The notes: generated by a model from the letters alone, not told the origin. A stretch of 64,000 nucleotides of DNA from Variovorax paradoxus (GCF_024734665.1 NZ_CP102931.1:432001-496000); one strand, 5' to 3'; counted from the stretch's first letter, positions 18,661 to 29,259 are shown. Program-made: numbers and translations.

Positions 18661-19779
18661 TCAGCGCTTGAAGCGCCCGTCGCTGATGATCGACAGGTCC
18701 GCGAAGTCGATGCCGCTGTGGTCCTGCAGCGAATAGCTCACCTCCAGGCCGCCGCCCAGGTCGTAGCCCTTGAGGCTTTCGAGCGCAGCGACCATCTTCG
18801 CGCGCGTGGGCTTGGGCCCCGCGCGGCGCAGCGCCTCCACCAGCACCTTGGCCGAGGCAAAGCCTTCGAGCATGGCCGGCGACAGCTCCGCCTGGCCCTT
18901 GGCCTGTGCGAGTGCCAGGGCTTCCTTCACCATCGGCTGGCCGAGCGAGCGCTCGTTCGGGAACACCTGCGTCACGATCACGCCCTTGCTCGCGTCGCCC
19001 AGCTGCTTGATGAAGCCCGACGAGGCGTTGTTCGACAGCGTGACCACCTGCGCCGCCGAGCCGCTCGCGCGCAGCGCCTTGATGCCGTCGACCACGGCAA
19101 CGCCCGAGCCGATCCACACCACGGCCTGCGCATCGGCGTCCTTGATGGCCGGCACGATGACCTTGTAGTCGGGCTTGTCGCGGTCGGCCGGAATGGTCAC
19201 GACCGGCTTGGCCTTGCCCTTGGCAAAGCCGGTCATCGCGCCTTCGAGCGCGTCCGTGCCGAACGAATCGGTCACGTGCACCACCGCGATCCGCGTGAGG
19301 CCGATGGTCAGCAGGTGCTGCACCGCCTTCTCGGCCTCGCGCTGGTAGGTGGCGCGCACGTTGAACACGTGCTTTTGCAGCGGCTTGTGCAGCACCATCG
19401 CGCCGGTGGAGGGGCCGATGAGCGCCACGTCGTACTTGTCGAGCCACGGGATGATGGCCTGCGAGTGCGGCGTGCCGCGGCTCATGAACAGCGCCAGCAC
19501 CTTCTTGTCCTCGATCAGCACGCGCGCGTTCTCGCTGGCGCGCTTCACGTCGAAGCCGTCGTCCATGCGCAGTATTTCGATCTTCTCGCCGTGGATGCCG
19601 CCCTGGGTGTTGACCGAGTCGATCAGCAGTTGCGCGCCGCCGATGGTCTCGTTCACGCTCGCGGCCACCGAGCCGGTCACGCCGGTGGTCTGGCCGATCA
19701 GGATCTGGGCCGATGCGCCCACGGCGCTGAAGGCCAGGAGGGCGGCGGCGCAAAGCATGCGCGTCGTCGTCTTCGTCAT
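18661..19779 (-). CDS. LivK-type ABC transporter binding protein (paralogue 2)
   Basis: A 372-residue Peripla_BP_6-type protein. The signal peptide MTKTTTRMLCAAALLAFSAV ends at GASAQ. The mature start ILIGQTTGVTGSVAASVNET and the core IGPSTGAMVLHKPLQKHVFN closely parallel paralogue 1. It is transcribed first of the pair and is divergent from uvrA. The frame stays open far upstream across uvrA, but that part is antisense; the signal peptide fixes the start at 19779. The ligand is probably an amino acid or aromatic/aliphatic carboxylate. The transporter partner lies elsewhere. Confidence 0.9.
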   Translation of the reverse strand: MTKTTTRMLCAAALLAFSAVGASAQILIGQTTGVTGSVAASVNETIGGAQLLIDSVNTQGGIHGEKIEILRMDDGFDVKRASENARVLIEDKKVLALFMSRGTPHSQAIIPWLDKYDVALIGPSTGAMVLHKPLQKHVFNVRATYQREAEKAVQHLLTIGLTRIAVVHVTDSFGTDALEGAMTGFAKGKAKPVVTIPADRDKPDYKVIVPAIKDADAQAVVWIGSGVAVVDGIKALRASGSAAQVVTLSNNASSGFIKQLGDASKGVIVTQVFPNERSLGQPMVKEALALAQAKGQAELSPAMLEGFASAKVLVEALRRAGPKPTRAKMVAALESLKGYDLGGGLEVSYSLQDHSGIDFADLSIISDGRFKR

Positions 19780-19824
19780 GGAAATCTTTCGAGGGAATGG
19801 GGGAAGCGGTTTGTGAGAAGGTGA

Positions 19825-19845
19825 AAACAAATGTCCTATTTGTTT
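19825..19845. promoter_or_regulatory. Inverted repeat upstream of the binding-protein gene
   Basis: A perfect 8-bp dyad, AAACAAAT and ATTTGTTT, with a 5-bp spacer. It lies 46 bp upstream of the binding-protein start (19779) in the divergent region, in an AT-rich patch where a promoter is expected. It is a candidate operator. Confidence 0.5.
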
Positions 19846-19915
19846 CTGAAAGTATCGTGAATTCCATTCGGACAAACCCCTGCGCAGCCACCGACCTTGT
19901 GACGTAGTGCGCAAA

Positions 19916-19941
19916 TCCGTCATTGCGCACTCCCTAGAATG
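19916..19941. promoter_or_regulatory. Inverted repeat AGTGCGCAA-N8-TTGCGCACT in the divergent uvrA region
   Basis: A perfect 9-bp dyad ending 24 bp before the uvrA start. The TGCGCAA/TTGCGCA geometry fits the T-N11-A style dyads of LysR-type regulators. It could control either uvrA or the divergent binding-protein gene; no regulator gene is adjacent. Confidence 0.55.
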
Positions 19942-19965
19942 TTTGCCCCACCCCCCAAGGCACTC

Positions 19966-22900
19966 ATGACACAGGGCTCCATCCGGATTCGCGGCGCGCG
20001 CCAGCACAACCTCCAGAACCTCGACCTCGACATCCGCACCGGCGAGATGACGGTGGTCACCGGGCCCAGCGGCTCGGGCAAGTCCAGCCTCGTTTTCGAC
20101 ACCCTCTACGCCGAAGGCCAGCGGCGCTACGTGGAAACCTTCTCCGCCTACGCCCGCCAGTTCCTGGACCGCATGGACAAGCCGGCCGTCGACAAGGTGG
20201 AGGGCGTGCCGCCCGCCATCGCCATCGACCAGACCAACCCGGTGCGCTCCTCGCGCTCCACGGTCGGCACGATGACCGAGCTGAACGACCACCTGAAGCT
20301 GCTCTTCGCGCGCGCGGCCAACCTGTTCGACCGCGAAACCGCGCTGCCGGTGCGCCACGATTCGCCCGACAGCATCTACGCGCAGATCGTCGAGCGCGCG
20401 GCCGCGGCGGGCGATCCGCGCCTGGTGGTCACCTTTCCGGTCGAGCTGCCCGCGAGCACCACGGCCGAGGAAGTCACGCAGTGGCTGTCTGCCAGCGGCT
20501 TCACCCGCGTGCAGGCCGAGCGCGAGGTGGCCACGCCCACCGGTCCGCGCAAGGTGCTCGACGTGGTGGCCGACCGCTTTCGCGCATCGAGCGCCGAGCG
20601 CTCGCGCGTGGTCGAGGCCATCGAAGTGGCGCTCAAGCGCGGCAGCGGGCGCGTCACGGTGCACGCCACTGGCGCCGAGGAAAACGCTCCTACCGACGTC
20701 TGGAAGTTCTCCACCGGTCTGCACTGCCCCGAGAGCGACATCCGCTACGCCGACCCGATCCCGTCGATGTTCTCGTTCAACTCGGCCGTGGGTGCCTGCG
20801 AAACCTGCCGCGGCTTCGGCCGCGTGATCGGCGTCGACCTGGGCCTGGTGATTCCGAACGACAAGCTCACGCTGCGCGCCGGCGCCATCAAGACCATCCA
20901 GACGCCCGCCTGGAAAGAAGCGCAGGACGACCTCATGCGCCATGCCGAAACCGCCGGCATCCCGCGCGACACCCCCTGGAACAAGCTCACCGACGAGCAG
21001 AAGCACTGGGTGATCGAAGGCACGCCCAACTACAAGGAAGGCAACTGGAACAAGCAGTGGTACGGCGTGCGGCGCTTCTTCGGCTACCTGGAGAGCAAGG
21101 CCTACAAGATGCACATCCGCGTGCTCTTGTCCAAATACCGCAGCTACACGCCGTGCCCCACCTGCAGCGGCGCGCGCCTGAAGCTCGACAGCCTGCTGTG
21201 GCGCATCGGCAGCAAGGAAGACGCCGACGCGGTGCTGCCGCCCGAAAAGCGCTTCATGCCCACCGGCGCCAAGTGGACGCGCGCGCAGCTCGAGGCCCTG
21301 CCGGGCTTGTGCCTGCACGACCTGATGCTGCTGCCCATCGAGCGGCTGCGCAGGCTCTTCGATCGCGTTGAGCACCACGGCAACGGCCACACGGTGAGCG
21401 AAGGCGAAACCCAGGCGCTGAAGCTGCTCTTCGAAGAAATCACCACGCGCCTGCGCTACCTGCACGACGTCGGCATCGGCTACCTCACGCTCGACCGCCA
21501 GAGCCGCACACTGAGCGGCGGCGAAGTGCAGCGCATCAACCTGACCACCGCGCTCGGCACCTCGCTGGTCAACACGCTGTTCGTGCTCGACGAGCCCAGC
21601 ATCGGCCTGCACCCGCGCGACATGAACCGCATCACCGAGGCCATGCTGCGCCTGCGGGATGCGGGCAACACACTGGTGGTGGTCGAGCACGACCCGGCCG
21701 TGATGCTCGCCGCCGACCGCGTGATCGACATGGGCCCCGGCCCCGGCGCGCGCGGCGGGCAGATCGTGTTCGACGGCACTACTGACCAACTGCGCGATGC
21801 CGACACGCTCACCGGCCAGTACCTGGGCGGGCGCAAGAAGATCGGCATGGGCTTCAAGCGGCTCGTGAGCGAGAACACGCACCGGCTCATTCTCGAAGGC
21901 GTGCGCGAGCACAACCTGAAGAACATCGCGGTCGAGTTTCCGCTGGCGCGCCTGGTGTGCGTTACCGGCGTCAGCGGCTCGGGCAAGTCCACGCTGATCC
22001 AGGACGTGCTGGCGCCCGCGCTCATGCGCCACTTCGGCAAGGCCACCGAAACGCCCGGCGCGCACGACCGCATGCTCGGTGCCGATCACCTCGGCGACGT
22101 GGTGTTCGTCGACCAGTCGCCCATCGGCAAGACCGCGCGTTCCAACCCCGCGAGCTACGTGGGCGCGTGGGACGCCATCCGTGAAATCTTCGCCACCGCG
22201 GCGCTGTCGCGCCAGCGCGGCTACACCGCGAGCAAGTTCAGCTTCAACTCCGGCGACGGGCGCTGCCCGACCTGCGGCGGCTCGGGCTTCGAGCACGTCG
22301 AGATGCAGTTCCTGTCCGACGTGTACCTGCGCTGCCCCGATTGCGACGGCAAGCGCTACCGCCCCGAAATCCTCGAAGTGCGCGTGGAGCGCAAGGGCAA
22401 GAGCTACAACGTGGCCGACGTGCTCGACCTCACCGTGGCCGAAGCAGCCACCGTGTTCGAGGCCGACCGCGACGTGCTGCGCGTGCTGCAACCCATTTCT
22501 GACGTGGGCCTGGACTACGTCAAGCTCGGCCAGCCCGTGCCCACGCTGAGCGGCGGTGAAGCCCAGCGCCTGAAGCTCGCGGGCTTCCTGGCCGAGGCCG
22601 CCAAGAGCGCGACCTCGAGCAAGCAGTCGGTGGCGCGCAAGGGCACGCTCTTCCTGTTCGACGAGCCGACCACCGGCCTGCACTTCGACGACATCGCGCG
22701 GCTGATGCGCGCGCTGCGCAAGCTGCTCGACGCCGGCCATTCGCTGATCGTCATCGAGCACAACCTCGACGTGATCCGCGCGAGCGACTGGCTCATCGAC
22801 CTCGGCCCCGAAGGCGGCGAGGGCGGCGGCCAGGTGGTGGCCGAAGGCACGCCGGAGCAGCTGCGCGAGAACCGCGCCTCGCTCACCGGCGCTGCGCTGG

Positions 22901-25716
22901 CCGACTACGAGCTGGCCATCGGCCCCGATGCCTACAAGGTGGCCGAGCGCGCCGCGCGCCGCTACATCGCCAATGCGAAGACAGCGCCGGGCAGCAACGC
23001 GATCGAGATCGTCAATGCGCGCGAGCACAACCTGAAAAACCTCAGCGTCGACATTCCGCGCGGCAAGTTCAGCGTGGTGACGGGCGTGAGCGGCTCGGGC
23101 AAGTCGACGCTGGCCTTCGACATTCTTTTCAACGAAGGGCAGCGCCGGTATCTCGAATCGCTCAACGCCTATGCGCGCAGCATCGTGCAGCCGGCGGGCC
23201 GGCCCGAGGTGGACGCGGTGTACGGCATTCCGCCGACCGTGGCCATCGAGCAGCGCCTGTCGCGCGGCGGGCGCAAGAGCACGGTGGGCACCACCACCGA
23301 GGTGTGGCACTTTTTGCGGCTGCTGTACGTGAAGCTGGGCATCCAGCACTGCATTCACGACGGCGCGGCCGTGCAGCCGCAAACGCCCGACAGCATCGCA
23401 GCGCAGCTGATGCGCAACTTCAAGGGCCAGCACATAGGCCTGCTCGCACCGCTGGTGAGCAACCGCAAGGGCGTGTACACCGAGCTGGCCGACTGGGCGC
23501 GCCCGCGCGGCTTCACTCACCTGCGCGTGGACGGCGACTTCCTGCCAACCACCGGCTTCCCGCGCATCGACCGCTTCAAGGAGCACAGCATCGAACTGCC
23601 GGTGGCCAGCCTCGACGTGCTGCCTTCGAAAGAAACCGAGCTGCGCGAGGCGCTGACCAAGGCGCTCGAACACGGCAAGGGTGTGGTGCATGTGCTGAGC
23701 CAGCTCGACGGCCTGCGCGCCGCGATGATGGCGGGCGTGTCCGCCGCCGGCATCGGCCGCGTGAACGTGTTCTCCACGCTGCGCGCCTGCCCGGTGTGCA
23801 GCACCAGCTACGCCGAGCTCGACCCGCGCCTGTTCAGCTACAACAGCAAGCACGGCTGGTGCCCCGATTGCGTGGGCACGGGCGTCAAGCTCAGCAAGGA
23901 CCAGCGCAAGGTGTTCGACGACTCCGTGCTGGCCGACGACAACAAGGGCCGCGAGCAGACCTTTGCCGAACCCGAGGTCGAGGACCTGGCCGACGTGGTC
24001 TGCCCGACCTGCGAAGGCACGCGCCTGAACGCCACGGCCCGCGCTGTGGGCTTCGGCACCGCGGCCGACGGCTCGGGCGGCATCGGCATCACCGAGCTTG
24101 CGCGCATGAGCGTGACCGAGGTGCGCCAGTGGTTCGAAGGGCTGTCGCTCACGGGCCGCGAGGCGGAGATCGCGCGCGACCTGGTGCCTGAGATCAAGAG
24201 CCGGCTCGAATTCCTCGAAGAAGTGGGCCTGGGCTACCTCACGCTCGACCGCGGCGCGCCCACGCTTTCAGGCGGCGAAGCGCAGCGCATCCGCCTGGCA
24301 GCGCAGCTCGGCAGCAACCTGCAGGGCGTGTGCTACGTGCTCGACGAGCCGACCATCGGCCTGCACGCGCGCGACAACCAGATCCTGCTGAACGCGCTGC
24401 ACAAGCTCGGCGACAAGGGCAACACGCTGGTGGTGGTGGAGCATGACGAAGACACCATCCGCCGCGCCGACCACATCATCGATATCGGCCCGAGCGCGGG
24501 CAAGCGAGGCGGCCGGCTGGTGGCCGAGGGCTCGGTGGCCGACATCCAGAACGCCGGCGATTCGCAGACCGGCCGCTACCTGCGCGATGCCATCAAGCAC
24601 CCGCTGCAGGCGCGCCGCCTCGTGCCTTCGCCCAACCCCAAGGCCACGGACAACGGCGAATGGCTCACCGTGCACGGCGCCGACCTGCACAACCTGCAGG
24701 ACGTGACAGCCACGCTGCCGCTACACCGCCTCGTGGTGGTCACCGGTGTCAGCGGCTCGGGCAAATCGACGCTCGCACGCGACGTGCTGCTGGCCAACGT
24801 GCACGGCATCGTGGTGCAGCGCATGACCAAGGCGGGCCGCGACGCCGACGCCGCGGGCAAGCGCCCGGCTTGGGCCGGCTGCAGCAAGGTCGAGGGCTAC
24901 GAGACCATCGATCGCGTGCTCGAAGTCGACCAGACGCCCATCGGCAAGACGCCGCGCAGCTGCCCGGCCACCTACATCGGCTTCTGGGACACCATCCGCA
25001 AGCTCTTCGCCGACACGCTCGAAGCCAAGGCGCGGGGCTACGGCCCGGCGCGCTTCAGCTTCAACACCGGCGAAGGCCGCTGCCCCGGCTGCGACGGCGC
25101 GGGCGTGCGCACCATCGAGATGAGCTTCCTGCCCGACGTGAAGGTGCCCTGCGAGGTGTGCCACGGCGCGCGCTTCAACCCCGAGACGCTGGCCGTGAGC
25201 TGGCGCGGCAAGAGCATTGGCGACGTGCTGAAGATGGAAGTCGACGAGGCCGTCGAATTCTTCGCCAGCATGCCCAACATCAGCCATCCGCTGCAGTTGC
25301 TGAAGGACGTGGGGCTCGGCTACCTCACGCTGGGGCAGCCATCGCCCACGCTGTCGGGCGGCGAGGCGCAGCGCATCAAGCTGGTGACCGAGCTGAGCAA
25401 GGTGCGCGACGACATCACTCGCCGCGGCCAGAAGGCGCCGCATACGCTGTATGTGCTCGACGAGCCGACCGTGGGCCTGCACATGGCCGACGTCGAGAAG
25501 CTGATCCACGTGCTGCACCGGCTGGTGAACGGCGGCCACAGCGTGGTGGTGATCGAGCACGACCTCGACCTGATCGCCGAGGCCGACTGGATCCTCGACC
25601 TCGGGCCCGAGGGCGGAAACGCCGGCGGGCGCATCGTCGCGGCAGCGCCACCGGAAGAGGTGGTGCGGCTCGGCACGCACACCGGCGTGGCCTTGGCGCC
25701 GGTGCTGGCGCGATAG
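19966..25716 (+). CDS. uvrA: Double-length excinuclease ABC subunit A (four ABC modules)
   Basis: A 1916-residue UvrA, about twice the usual 940. UvrA is the DNA damage-recognition ATPase of nucleotide excision repair. Four Walker A loops (G-[PV]-SGSGKS[ST]) lie at about residues 33, 668, 1040 and 1594. Four LSGGE[VA]QR signatures lie near 516, 861, 1434 and 1795. CxxC-type zinc modules occur in each quarter (CETC/CPTC, CPTC/CPDC, CPDC/CPTC, CPGC/CEVC). So it is a head-to-tail fusion of two complete UvrA units; the junction is near residue 1005. Both units keep the region between Walker A and the first zinc module that binds UvrB in ordinary UvrA. AAGG precedes the ATG at 19966; an ATG at 19939 is an alternative. 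Confidence 0.93.
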   Translation: MTQGSIRIRGARQHNLQNLDLDIRTGEMTVVTGPSGSGKSSLVFDTLYAEGQRRYVETFSAYARQFLDRMDKPAVDKVEGVPPAIAIDQTNPVRSSRSTVGTMTELNDHLKLLFARAANLFDRETALPVRHDSPDSIYAQIVERAAAAGDPRLVVTFPVELPASTTAEEVTQWLSASGFTRVQAEREVATPTGPRKVLDVVADRFRASSAERSRVVEAIEVALKRGSGRVTVHATGAEENAPTDVWKFSTGLHCPESDIRYADPIPSMFSFNSAVGACETCRGFGRVIGVDLGLVIPNDKLTLRAGAIKTIQTPAWKEAQDDLMRHAETAGIPRDTPWNKLTDEQKHWVIEGTPNYKEGNWNKQWYGVRRFFGYLESKAYKMHIRVLLSKYRSYTPCPTCSGARLKLDSLLWRIGSKEDADAVLPPEKRFMPTGAKWTRAQLEALPGLCLHDLMLLPIERLRRLFDRVEHHGNGHTVSEGETQALKLLFEEITTRLRYLHDVGIGYLTLDRQSRTLSGGEVQRINLTTALGTSLVNTLFVLDEPSIGLHPRDMNRITEAMLRLRDAGNTLVVVEHDPAVMLAADRVIDMGPGPGARGGQIVFDGTTDQLRDADTLTGQYLGGRKKIGMGFKRLVSENTHRLILEGVREHNLKNIAVEFPLARLVCVTGVSGSGKSTLIQDVLAPALMRHFGKATETPGAHDRMLGADHLGDVVFVDQSPIGKTARSNPASYVGAWDAIREIFATAALSRQRGYTASKFSFNSGDGRCPTCGGSGFEHVEMQFLSDVYLRCPDCDGKRYRPEILEVRVERKGKSYNVADVLDLTVAEAATVFEADRDVLRVLQPISDVGLDYVKLGQPVPTLSGGEAQRLKLAGFLAEAAKSATSSKQSVARKGTLFLFDEPTTGLHFDDIARLMRALRKLLDAGHSLIVIEHNLDVIRASDWLIDLGPEGGEGGGQVVAEGTPEQLRENRASLTGAALADYELAIGPDAYKVAERAARRYIANAKTAPGSNAIEIVNAREHNLKNLSVDIPRGKFSVVTGVSGSGKSTLAFDILFNEGQRRYLESLNAYARSIVQPAGRPEVDAVYGIPPTVAIEQRLSRGGRKSTVGTTTEVWHFLRLLYVKLGIQHCIHDGAAVQPQTPDSIAAQLMRNFKGQHIGLLAPLVSNRKGVYTELADWARPRGFTHLRVDGDFLPTTGFPRIDRFKEHSIELPVASLDVLPSKETELREALTKALEHGKGVVHVLSQLDGLRAAMMAGVSAAGIGRVNVFSTLRACPVCSTSYAELDPRLFSYNSKHGWCPDCVGTGVKLSKDQRKVFDDSVLADDNKGREQTFAEPEVEDLADVVCPTCEGTRLNATARAVGFGTAADGSGGIGITELARMSVTEVRQWFEGLSLTGREAEIARDLVPEIKSRLEFLEEVGLGYLTLDRGAPTLSGGEAQRIRLAAQLGSNLQGVCYVLDEPTIGLHARDNQILLNALHKLGDKGNTLVVVEHDEDTIRRADHIIDIGPSAGKRGGRLVAEGSVADIQNAGDSQTGRYLRDAIKHPLQARRLVPSPNPKATDNGEWLTVHGADLHNLQDVTATLPLHRLVVVTGVSGSGKSTLARDVLLANVHGIVVQRMTKAGRDADAAGKRPAWAGCSKVEGYETIDRVLEVDQTPIGKTPRSCPATYIGFWDTIRKLFADTLEAKARGYGPARFSFNTGEGRCPGCDGAGVRTIEMSFLPDVKVPCEVCHGARFNPETLAVSWRGKSIGDVLKMEVDEAVEFFASMPNISHPLQLLKDVGLGYLTLGQPSPTLSGGEAQRIKLVTELSKVRDDITRRGQKAPHTLYVLDEPTVGLHMADVEKLIHVLHRLVNGGHSVVVIEHDLDLIAEADWILDLGPEGGNAGGRIVAAAPPEEVVRLGTHTGVALAPVLAR

Positions 25717-25758
25717 GTAGGGTAGGGCAGGGCGGGGCTTGCCCCCGCCTTCCTCCTC

Positions 25759-27237
25759 TTATTTCCGGATATCGCCCAGGCAGAGGTACTTGATCTCCAC
25801 GTAGTCGTCCATGCCGTGGTGCGAGCCTTCGCGCCCCAGGCCCGACTGCTTCACGCCGCCGAAGGGCACGTGCTCGGTGGCGATCACGCCGGCGTTGATG
25901 CCGACCATGCCGTATTCCAGCGCTTCCGCCACGCGGAAGATCCGGCCCACGTCGCGTGTGTAGAAGTAGCTCGCGAGGCCGAACTCGGTGTTGTTTGCCG
26001 CGTCGATGCCGTCCTGTTCGGTCTTGAAACGGAACACGGGCGCGAAGGGGCCGAAGGTTTCTTCGCGTGCGCACAGCATGTCGGGCGTGGCTTCGGCAAT
26101 CACGGTCGGCTCGAAGAACTGGCCCTGCATCCTGTGGCCGCCCGCCAGCACCTTGCCGCCCTTGGCGATGGCGTCGGCTACATGGCGCTGCACCTTGTCG
26201 ATGGCCGCATCCTCGATCAGCGGGCCCTGCGTCACGCCGTCGTCGAAGCCGTTGCCGACCTTGAGCGCCCTGACCTTTGCCGCGAACTTCTCGACGAAGG
26301 CGTCATAGATGCCTTCCTGCACATACAGCCGGTTCGCGCACACGCAGGTCTGGCCGGCGTTGCGGTACTTGCTCGCGATGGCGCCTTCGACAGCCGAATC
26401 CACATCCGCATCGTCGAACACCAGGAAGGGCGCGTTGCCGCCCAGCTCCAGCGACAGCTTCTTGACCGTCGGCGCGCACTGGCTCATCAGGATGCGGCCC
26501 ACCTCGGTCGAGCCCGTGAAGCTCAGGTGGCGCACGACGTCGCTCTCGCACAGCTCCTTGCCGATCGCGATGCTGTTCTGGCTGTCGGCCGTGAGCACGT
26601 TGAGCACGCCCGCCGGAATGCCGGCCCGCACCGCCAGCTCCGCAGCGGCCAGGGCGGTCAGCGGCGTGAGTTCGGCCGGCTTGATGACCACCGTGCAGCC
26701 CGCGGCCAGCGCCGGCGCCACCTTGCGGGTGATCATGGCCAGCGGAAAATTCCACGGCGTGATTGCCGCGCACACGCCAATGGGCTGCTTCATCACCAGC
26801 AGGCGCCGGTTGTTGTCGAACTGCGGCAGCACCTCGCCGTTCACGCGCTTGGCTTCTTCCGCAAACCATTCGATGAAGCTCGCGCCGTAGGCAACCTCGC
26901 CCTTGGCCTCGGCAAAGGGCTTGCCCTGCTCGGCGGTCATCAGGCGGCCCAGGTCTTCGGTGTTGGCGATCAGCAGGTCGAACCACTTGCGCAGCACGAT
27001 GCTGCGTTCCTTGCCGGTCTTGCCACGCCAGGCGGCGAGCGCCTTGTTGGCGGCGGCGATGGCGTGCGCAGCGTCCGTACGCGTGAGGTTGGCCACGTCG
27101 ACCAGCTTCCGGCCGGTAGCCGGGTCGTTCACGTCGAAGCGGCTGGCGCCCGCAATCCATTCGCCCGCGATCAGCGCGTCGGTCTTGAGCAGGGTCGGGT
27201 CGTTCAGCAGCGCGAGGGGAGAGGTTTTTGTGTTCAT
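25759..27237 (-). CDS. gabD: NAD(P)+-dependent succinate-semialdehyde dehydrogenase
   Basis: A 492-residue aldehyde dehydrogenase that oxidises succinate semialdehyde to succinate. It shows TPWNFPLAMITRKVAPALAA, the catalytic Glu in LELGGNAPFLV and the catalytic Cys in NAGQTCVCANRLYV. The C-terminus PFGGVKQSGLGREGSHHGMD is typical of GabD. It is the last gene of the minus-strand gabT - ABC - ureohydrolase operon, where it completes conversion of GABA to a TCA intermediate. It is separated from the ureohydrolase gene by a 210-bp region with a repeat dyad. Confidence 0.93.
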   Translation of the reverse strand: MNTKTSPLALLNDPTLLKTDALIAGEWIAGASRFDVNDPATGRKLVDVANLTRTDAAHAIAAANKALAAWRGKTGKERSIVLRKWFDLLIANTEDLGRLMTAEQGKPFAEAKGEVAYGASFIEWFAEEAKRVNGEVLPQFDNNRRLLVMKQPIGVCAAITPWNFPLAMITRKVAPALAAGCTVVIKPAELTPLTALAAAELAVRAGIPAGVLNVLTADSQNSIAIGKELCESDVVRHLSFTGSTEVGRILMSQCAPTVKKLSLELGGNAPFLVFDDADVDSAVEGAIASKYRNAGQTCVCANRLYVQEGIYDAFVEKFAAKVRALKVGNGFDDGVTQGPLIEDAAIDKVQRHVADAIAKGGKVLAGGHRMQGQFFEPTVIAEATPDMLCAREETFGPFAPVFRFKTEQDGIDAANNTEFGLASYFYTRDVGRIFRVAEALEYGMVGINAGVIATEHVPFGGVKQSGLGREGSHHGMDDYVEIKYLCLGDIRK

Positions 27238-27324
27238 GGTGTCAGGGCTTGTCTACGTTCTATTTGGGTTGGAGTGAAGGTCAGGGCGCGGTGGTTGATC
27301 GGCCCGCACAACGACTGCGCCGAT

Positions 27325-27418
27325 GTGCGAATGGCATCGGGTGCTCCCCGCAGCGAAATAAAGGAGGAGCCGAAGGCGGGGGACATTCGCGGAGGGGAGT
27401 ACCCGGTGTCATTCGCAC
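27325..27418. repeat. 94-bp intergenic dyad repeat (full copy)
   Basis: Arms of 27 bp at 27325-27351 and 27392-27418 are reverse complements with 4 mismatches, around a 40-bp purine-rich spacer. The right arm, extended to 27395-27429, recurs with one mismatch at 46558-46592. It lies between gabD and the ureohydrolase gene of one operon. It resembles a REP/MITE-like intergenic element. Confidence 0.75.
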
Positions 27419-27447
27419 GCACCCCGAACGGACCCTGCAACCGGCTC

Positions 27448-28407
27448 TCAGCGAAAAGGCACGCCAGGAAGCACGCACAGCATTTCGTAAAGCAGGTTGG
27501 CCCCAAGCAGCGCAGTGTTCCCGCTCGTGTCGTACGGCGGGCTGACCTCCACCAGATCCGCGCCCACCACGTTCAGCCCGCGGCAGCCGCGCACGATTTC
27601 CAGCGCCTGCGGCACGGTGAGTCCGCCGATCTCGGGCGTGCCGGTGCCGCCGGCGAACGAAGGATCGATGCCGTCGATGTCGAAGCTGATGTACACCGGA
27701 TGCGTCGGCCCGATGCGCTCGCGCACCTGCGCCATCAGCGGCGCCAGCGACTGATACCAGACCTCGTGCGCCTGCACCACCGTGAAGCCCTGTTCACGCG
27801 GCCAGTCGAAATCGTCCGCCGCATAGCCGGTGCCGCGCAGGCCGATCTGCCAGACCTTGTCGCAGGCCAGCAGGCCCTCTTCGACGGCGCGCCTGAACGG
27901 AGTGCCGTGCGCAATGCGTTCGCCGAACATGTCGTCGTTCACGTCCGCGTGCGCATCCACATGCACCAGCGCGACCGGGCCATGCTTGCGCGCCAATGCG
28001 CGCAGGATCGGCAGTGCGATGGTGTGGTCGCCGCCCAGCGTCAGCGGCGCGCAGCCGGCGGCCAGCACCGTGTCGTAGAAGTCCGAGATGATGTCGATCG
28101 ATTTCTCGAGCGAATAGGTGTTGATCGGCACGTCGCCCAGGTCGGCCACGTTCAGCTTGTCGAAAGGCGCTGCGCCGGTGGCCATGTTGTAGGGCCGCAG
28201 CAATGCCGATTCGGCGCGGATCTGGCGCGGCCCGAAGCGCGCACCCGGCCGGTTGGAAGTGCCGATGTCCAGCGGCACGCCGATGAACGCCGCGTCCAGC
28301 CCCTGCGCAGAAGTTGCCGAGGGCAGCCGCATCATCGTGCCGGGGCCGGCAAAGCGCGGCATCGTGTTGCCGCCCAGCGGCTGGTTCGGTGTTGTGGTGG
28401 TGGGCAT
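27448..28407 (-). CDS. speB: Ureohydrolase: guanidinobutyrase/agmatinase
   Basis: A 319-residue manganese ureohydrolase. The metal ligands sit in TLGGDHTIALPILRAL, LVHVDAHADVND and YISFDIDGIDPSFAGGTGTP. The N-terminal QPLGGNTMPRF and C-terminal LLGANLLYEMLCVLPGV resemble, from memory, Pseudomonas guanidinobutyrase (GbuA) more than E. coli agmatinase. With gabT and gabD in the operon and no putrescine aminotransferase, 4-guanidinobutyrate to GABA plus urea is the better-fitting reaction. Agmatine to putrescine remains possible. The start at 28407 is the ATG that opens the conserved protein, 12 bp after the permease stop. Confidence 0.85.
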   Translation of the reverse strand: MPTTTTPNQPLGGNTMPRFAGPGTMMRLPSATSAQGLDAAFIGVPLDIGTSNRPGARFGPRQIRAESALLRPYNMATGAAPFDKLNVADLGDVPINTYSLEKSIDIISDFYDTVLAAGCAPLTLGGDHTIALPILRALARKHGPVALVHVDAHADVNDDMFGERIAHGTPFRRAVEEGLLACDKVWQIGLRGTGYAADDFDWPREQGFTVVQAHEVWYQSLAPLMAQVRERIGPTHPVYISFDIDGIDPSFAGGTGTPEIGGLTVPQALEIVRGCRGLNVVGADLVEVSPPYDTSGNTALLGANLLYEMLCVLPGVPFR

Positions 28408-28418
28408 CGTGTGAATGT

Positions 28419-29237
28419 TCAGCGCCGCCGGCCGCGCAGCCATTCGAGCGCAAGCAGCAGCGTGGTGGTGAAGATGATCAGCAGCGTCGCCACGGCGGCG
28501 ATGGTGGGCGAGATGTTCTCGCGGATGCCCGTGAACATCTGGCGCGGCAGCGTGACCTGGTCCGGCCCCGCGAGGAACAGCGTGACCACCACTTCGTCGA
28601 ACGAAGTAGCGAAGGCGAACAGCGCGCCCGAGATCACGCCCGGCGCAATCACCGGCAGCGTGACGCGCATGAAGGTTCTGAACGGCGTCTCGCCCAGGCT
28701 CAGCGATGCGCGCACCAGGTTCTGGTTGAAGCCGGCCAGCGTGGCGAGCACCGTGGTCAGCACGAAGGGCGCGCCCAGCGCCGCATGCACCACGATCAGC
28801 CCGAAGTAGGTGTCGGCCAGCCCGATGGGCGCGAAGTAGAGGTACGTGGCAACGCCCACCACCACGATCGGCACCACCATCGGCGAGATCAGCACGCTCA
28901 TGAGCAGGCCCTTGAAGGCGAAGCTCGTGCGCGACAACCCCACCGCCGCCAGCGTGCCTAGCACGGTGGCCAGCACCGTGGCGGCCGGCGCGACGATGAA
29001 GCTGTTGCGCGCCGCGCGTGCCCACTCGGGCGATTCGAAGAGGTTGCGATACCACCGCAGCGACCAGCCGGGAATCGGGTAGGCCAGGAACGAACTGTCG
29101 GAGAACGACAGCGGAATCACCACCAGGATCGGCGCCAGCAAGAAGGCCAGCACCGCGACGCAGCCGGCGCGCACCAGCCACCAGCCGAGCTTGTCGGCGA
29201 AGGTGGCATAGGCCGGGAATTGGGGAAGCTTCAACAT
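28419..29237 (-). CDS. Polyamine/GABA-type ABC transporter permease (PotC-like)
   Basis: A 272-residue inner-membrane permease with about six helices. The EAA-type loop reads ASLSLGETPFRTFMRVTLPV, the contact site for the ATPase. The N-terminal segment LVVIPLSFSDSSFLAYPIPG fits the PotC/PotI group. It is the second permease of a four-gene importer. Upstream of it lies the other permease (23 bp gap), and the ureohydrolase gene follows. Confidence 0.9.
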   Translation of the reverse strand: MLKLPQFPAYATFADKLGWWLVRAGCVAVLAFLLAPILVVIPLSFSDSSFLAYPIPGWSLRWYRNLFESPEWARAARNSFIVAPAATVLATVLGTLAAVGLSRTSFAFKGLLMSVLISPMVVPIVVVGVATYLYFAPIGLADTYFGLIVVHAALGAPFVLTTVLATLAGFNQNLVRASLSLGETPFRTFMRVTLPVIAPGVISGALFAFATSFDEVVVTLFLAGPDQVTLPRQMFTGIRENISPTIAAVATLLIIFTTTLLLALEWLRGRRR

Positions 29238-29259
29238 GCTTGTTCGTCTTTCGTGCGGC

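Noticed and set aside
18661..23853. Minus-strand open frame of about 1730 codons
   Set aside because: Only its last 373 codons (from 19779) encode a real protein with signal peptide. The rest is antisense to uvrA, His/Arg/Ala-rich and without domain motifs, a by-product of high GC.
25816..28809. Plus-strand open frame of about 997 codons
   Set aside because: It is antisense to gabD, the ureohydrolase gene and part of a permease. The composition is typical of GC-rich shadow frames and no family motifs appear.
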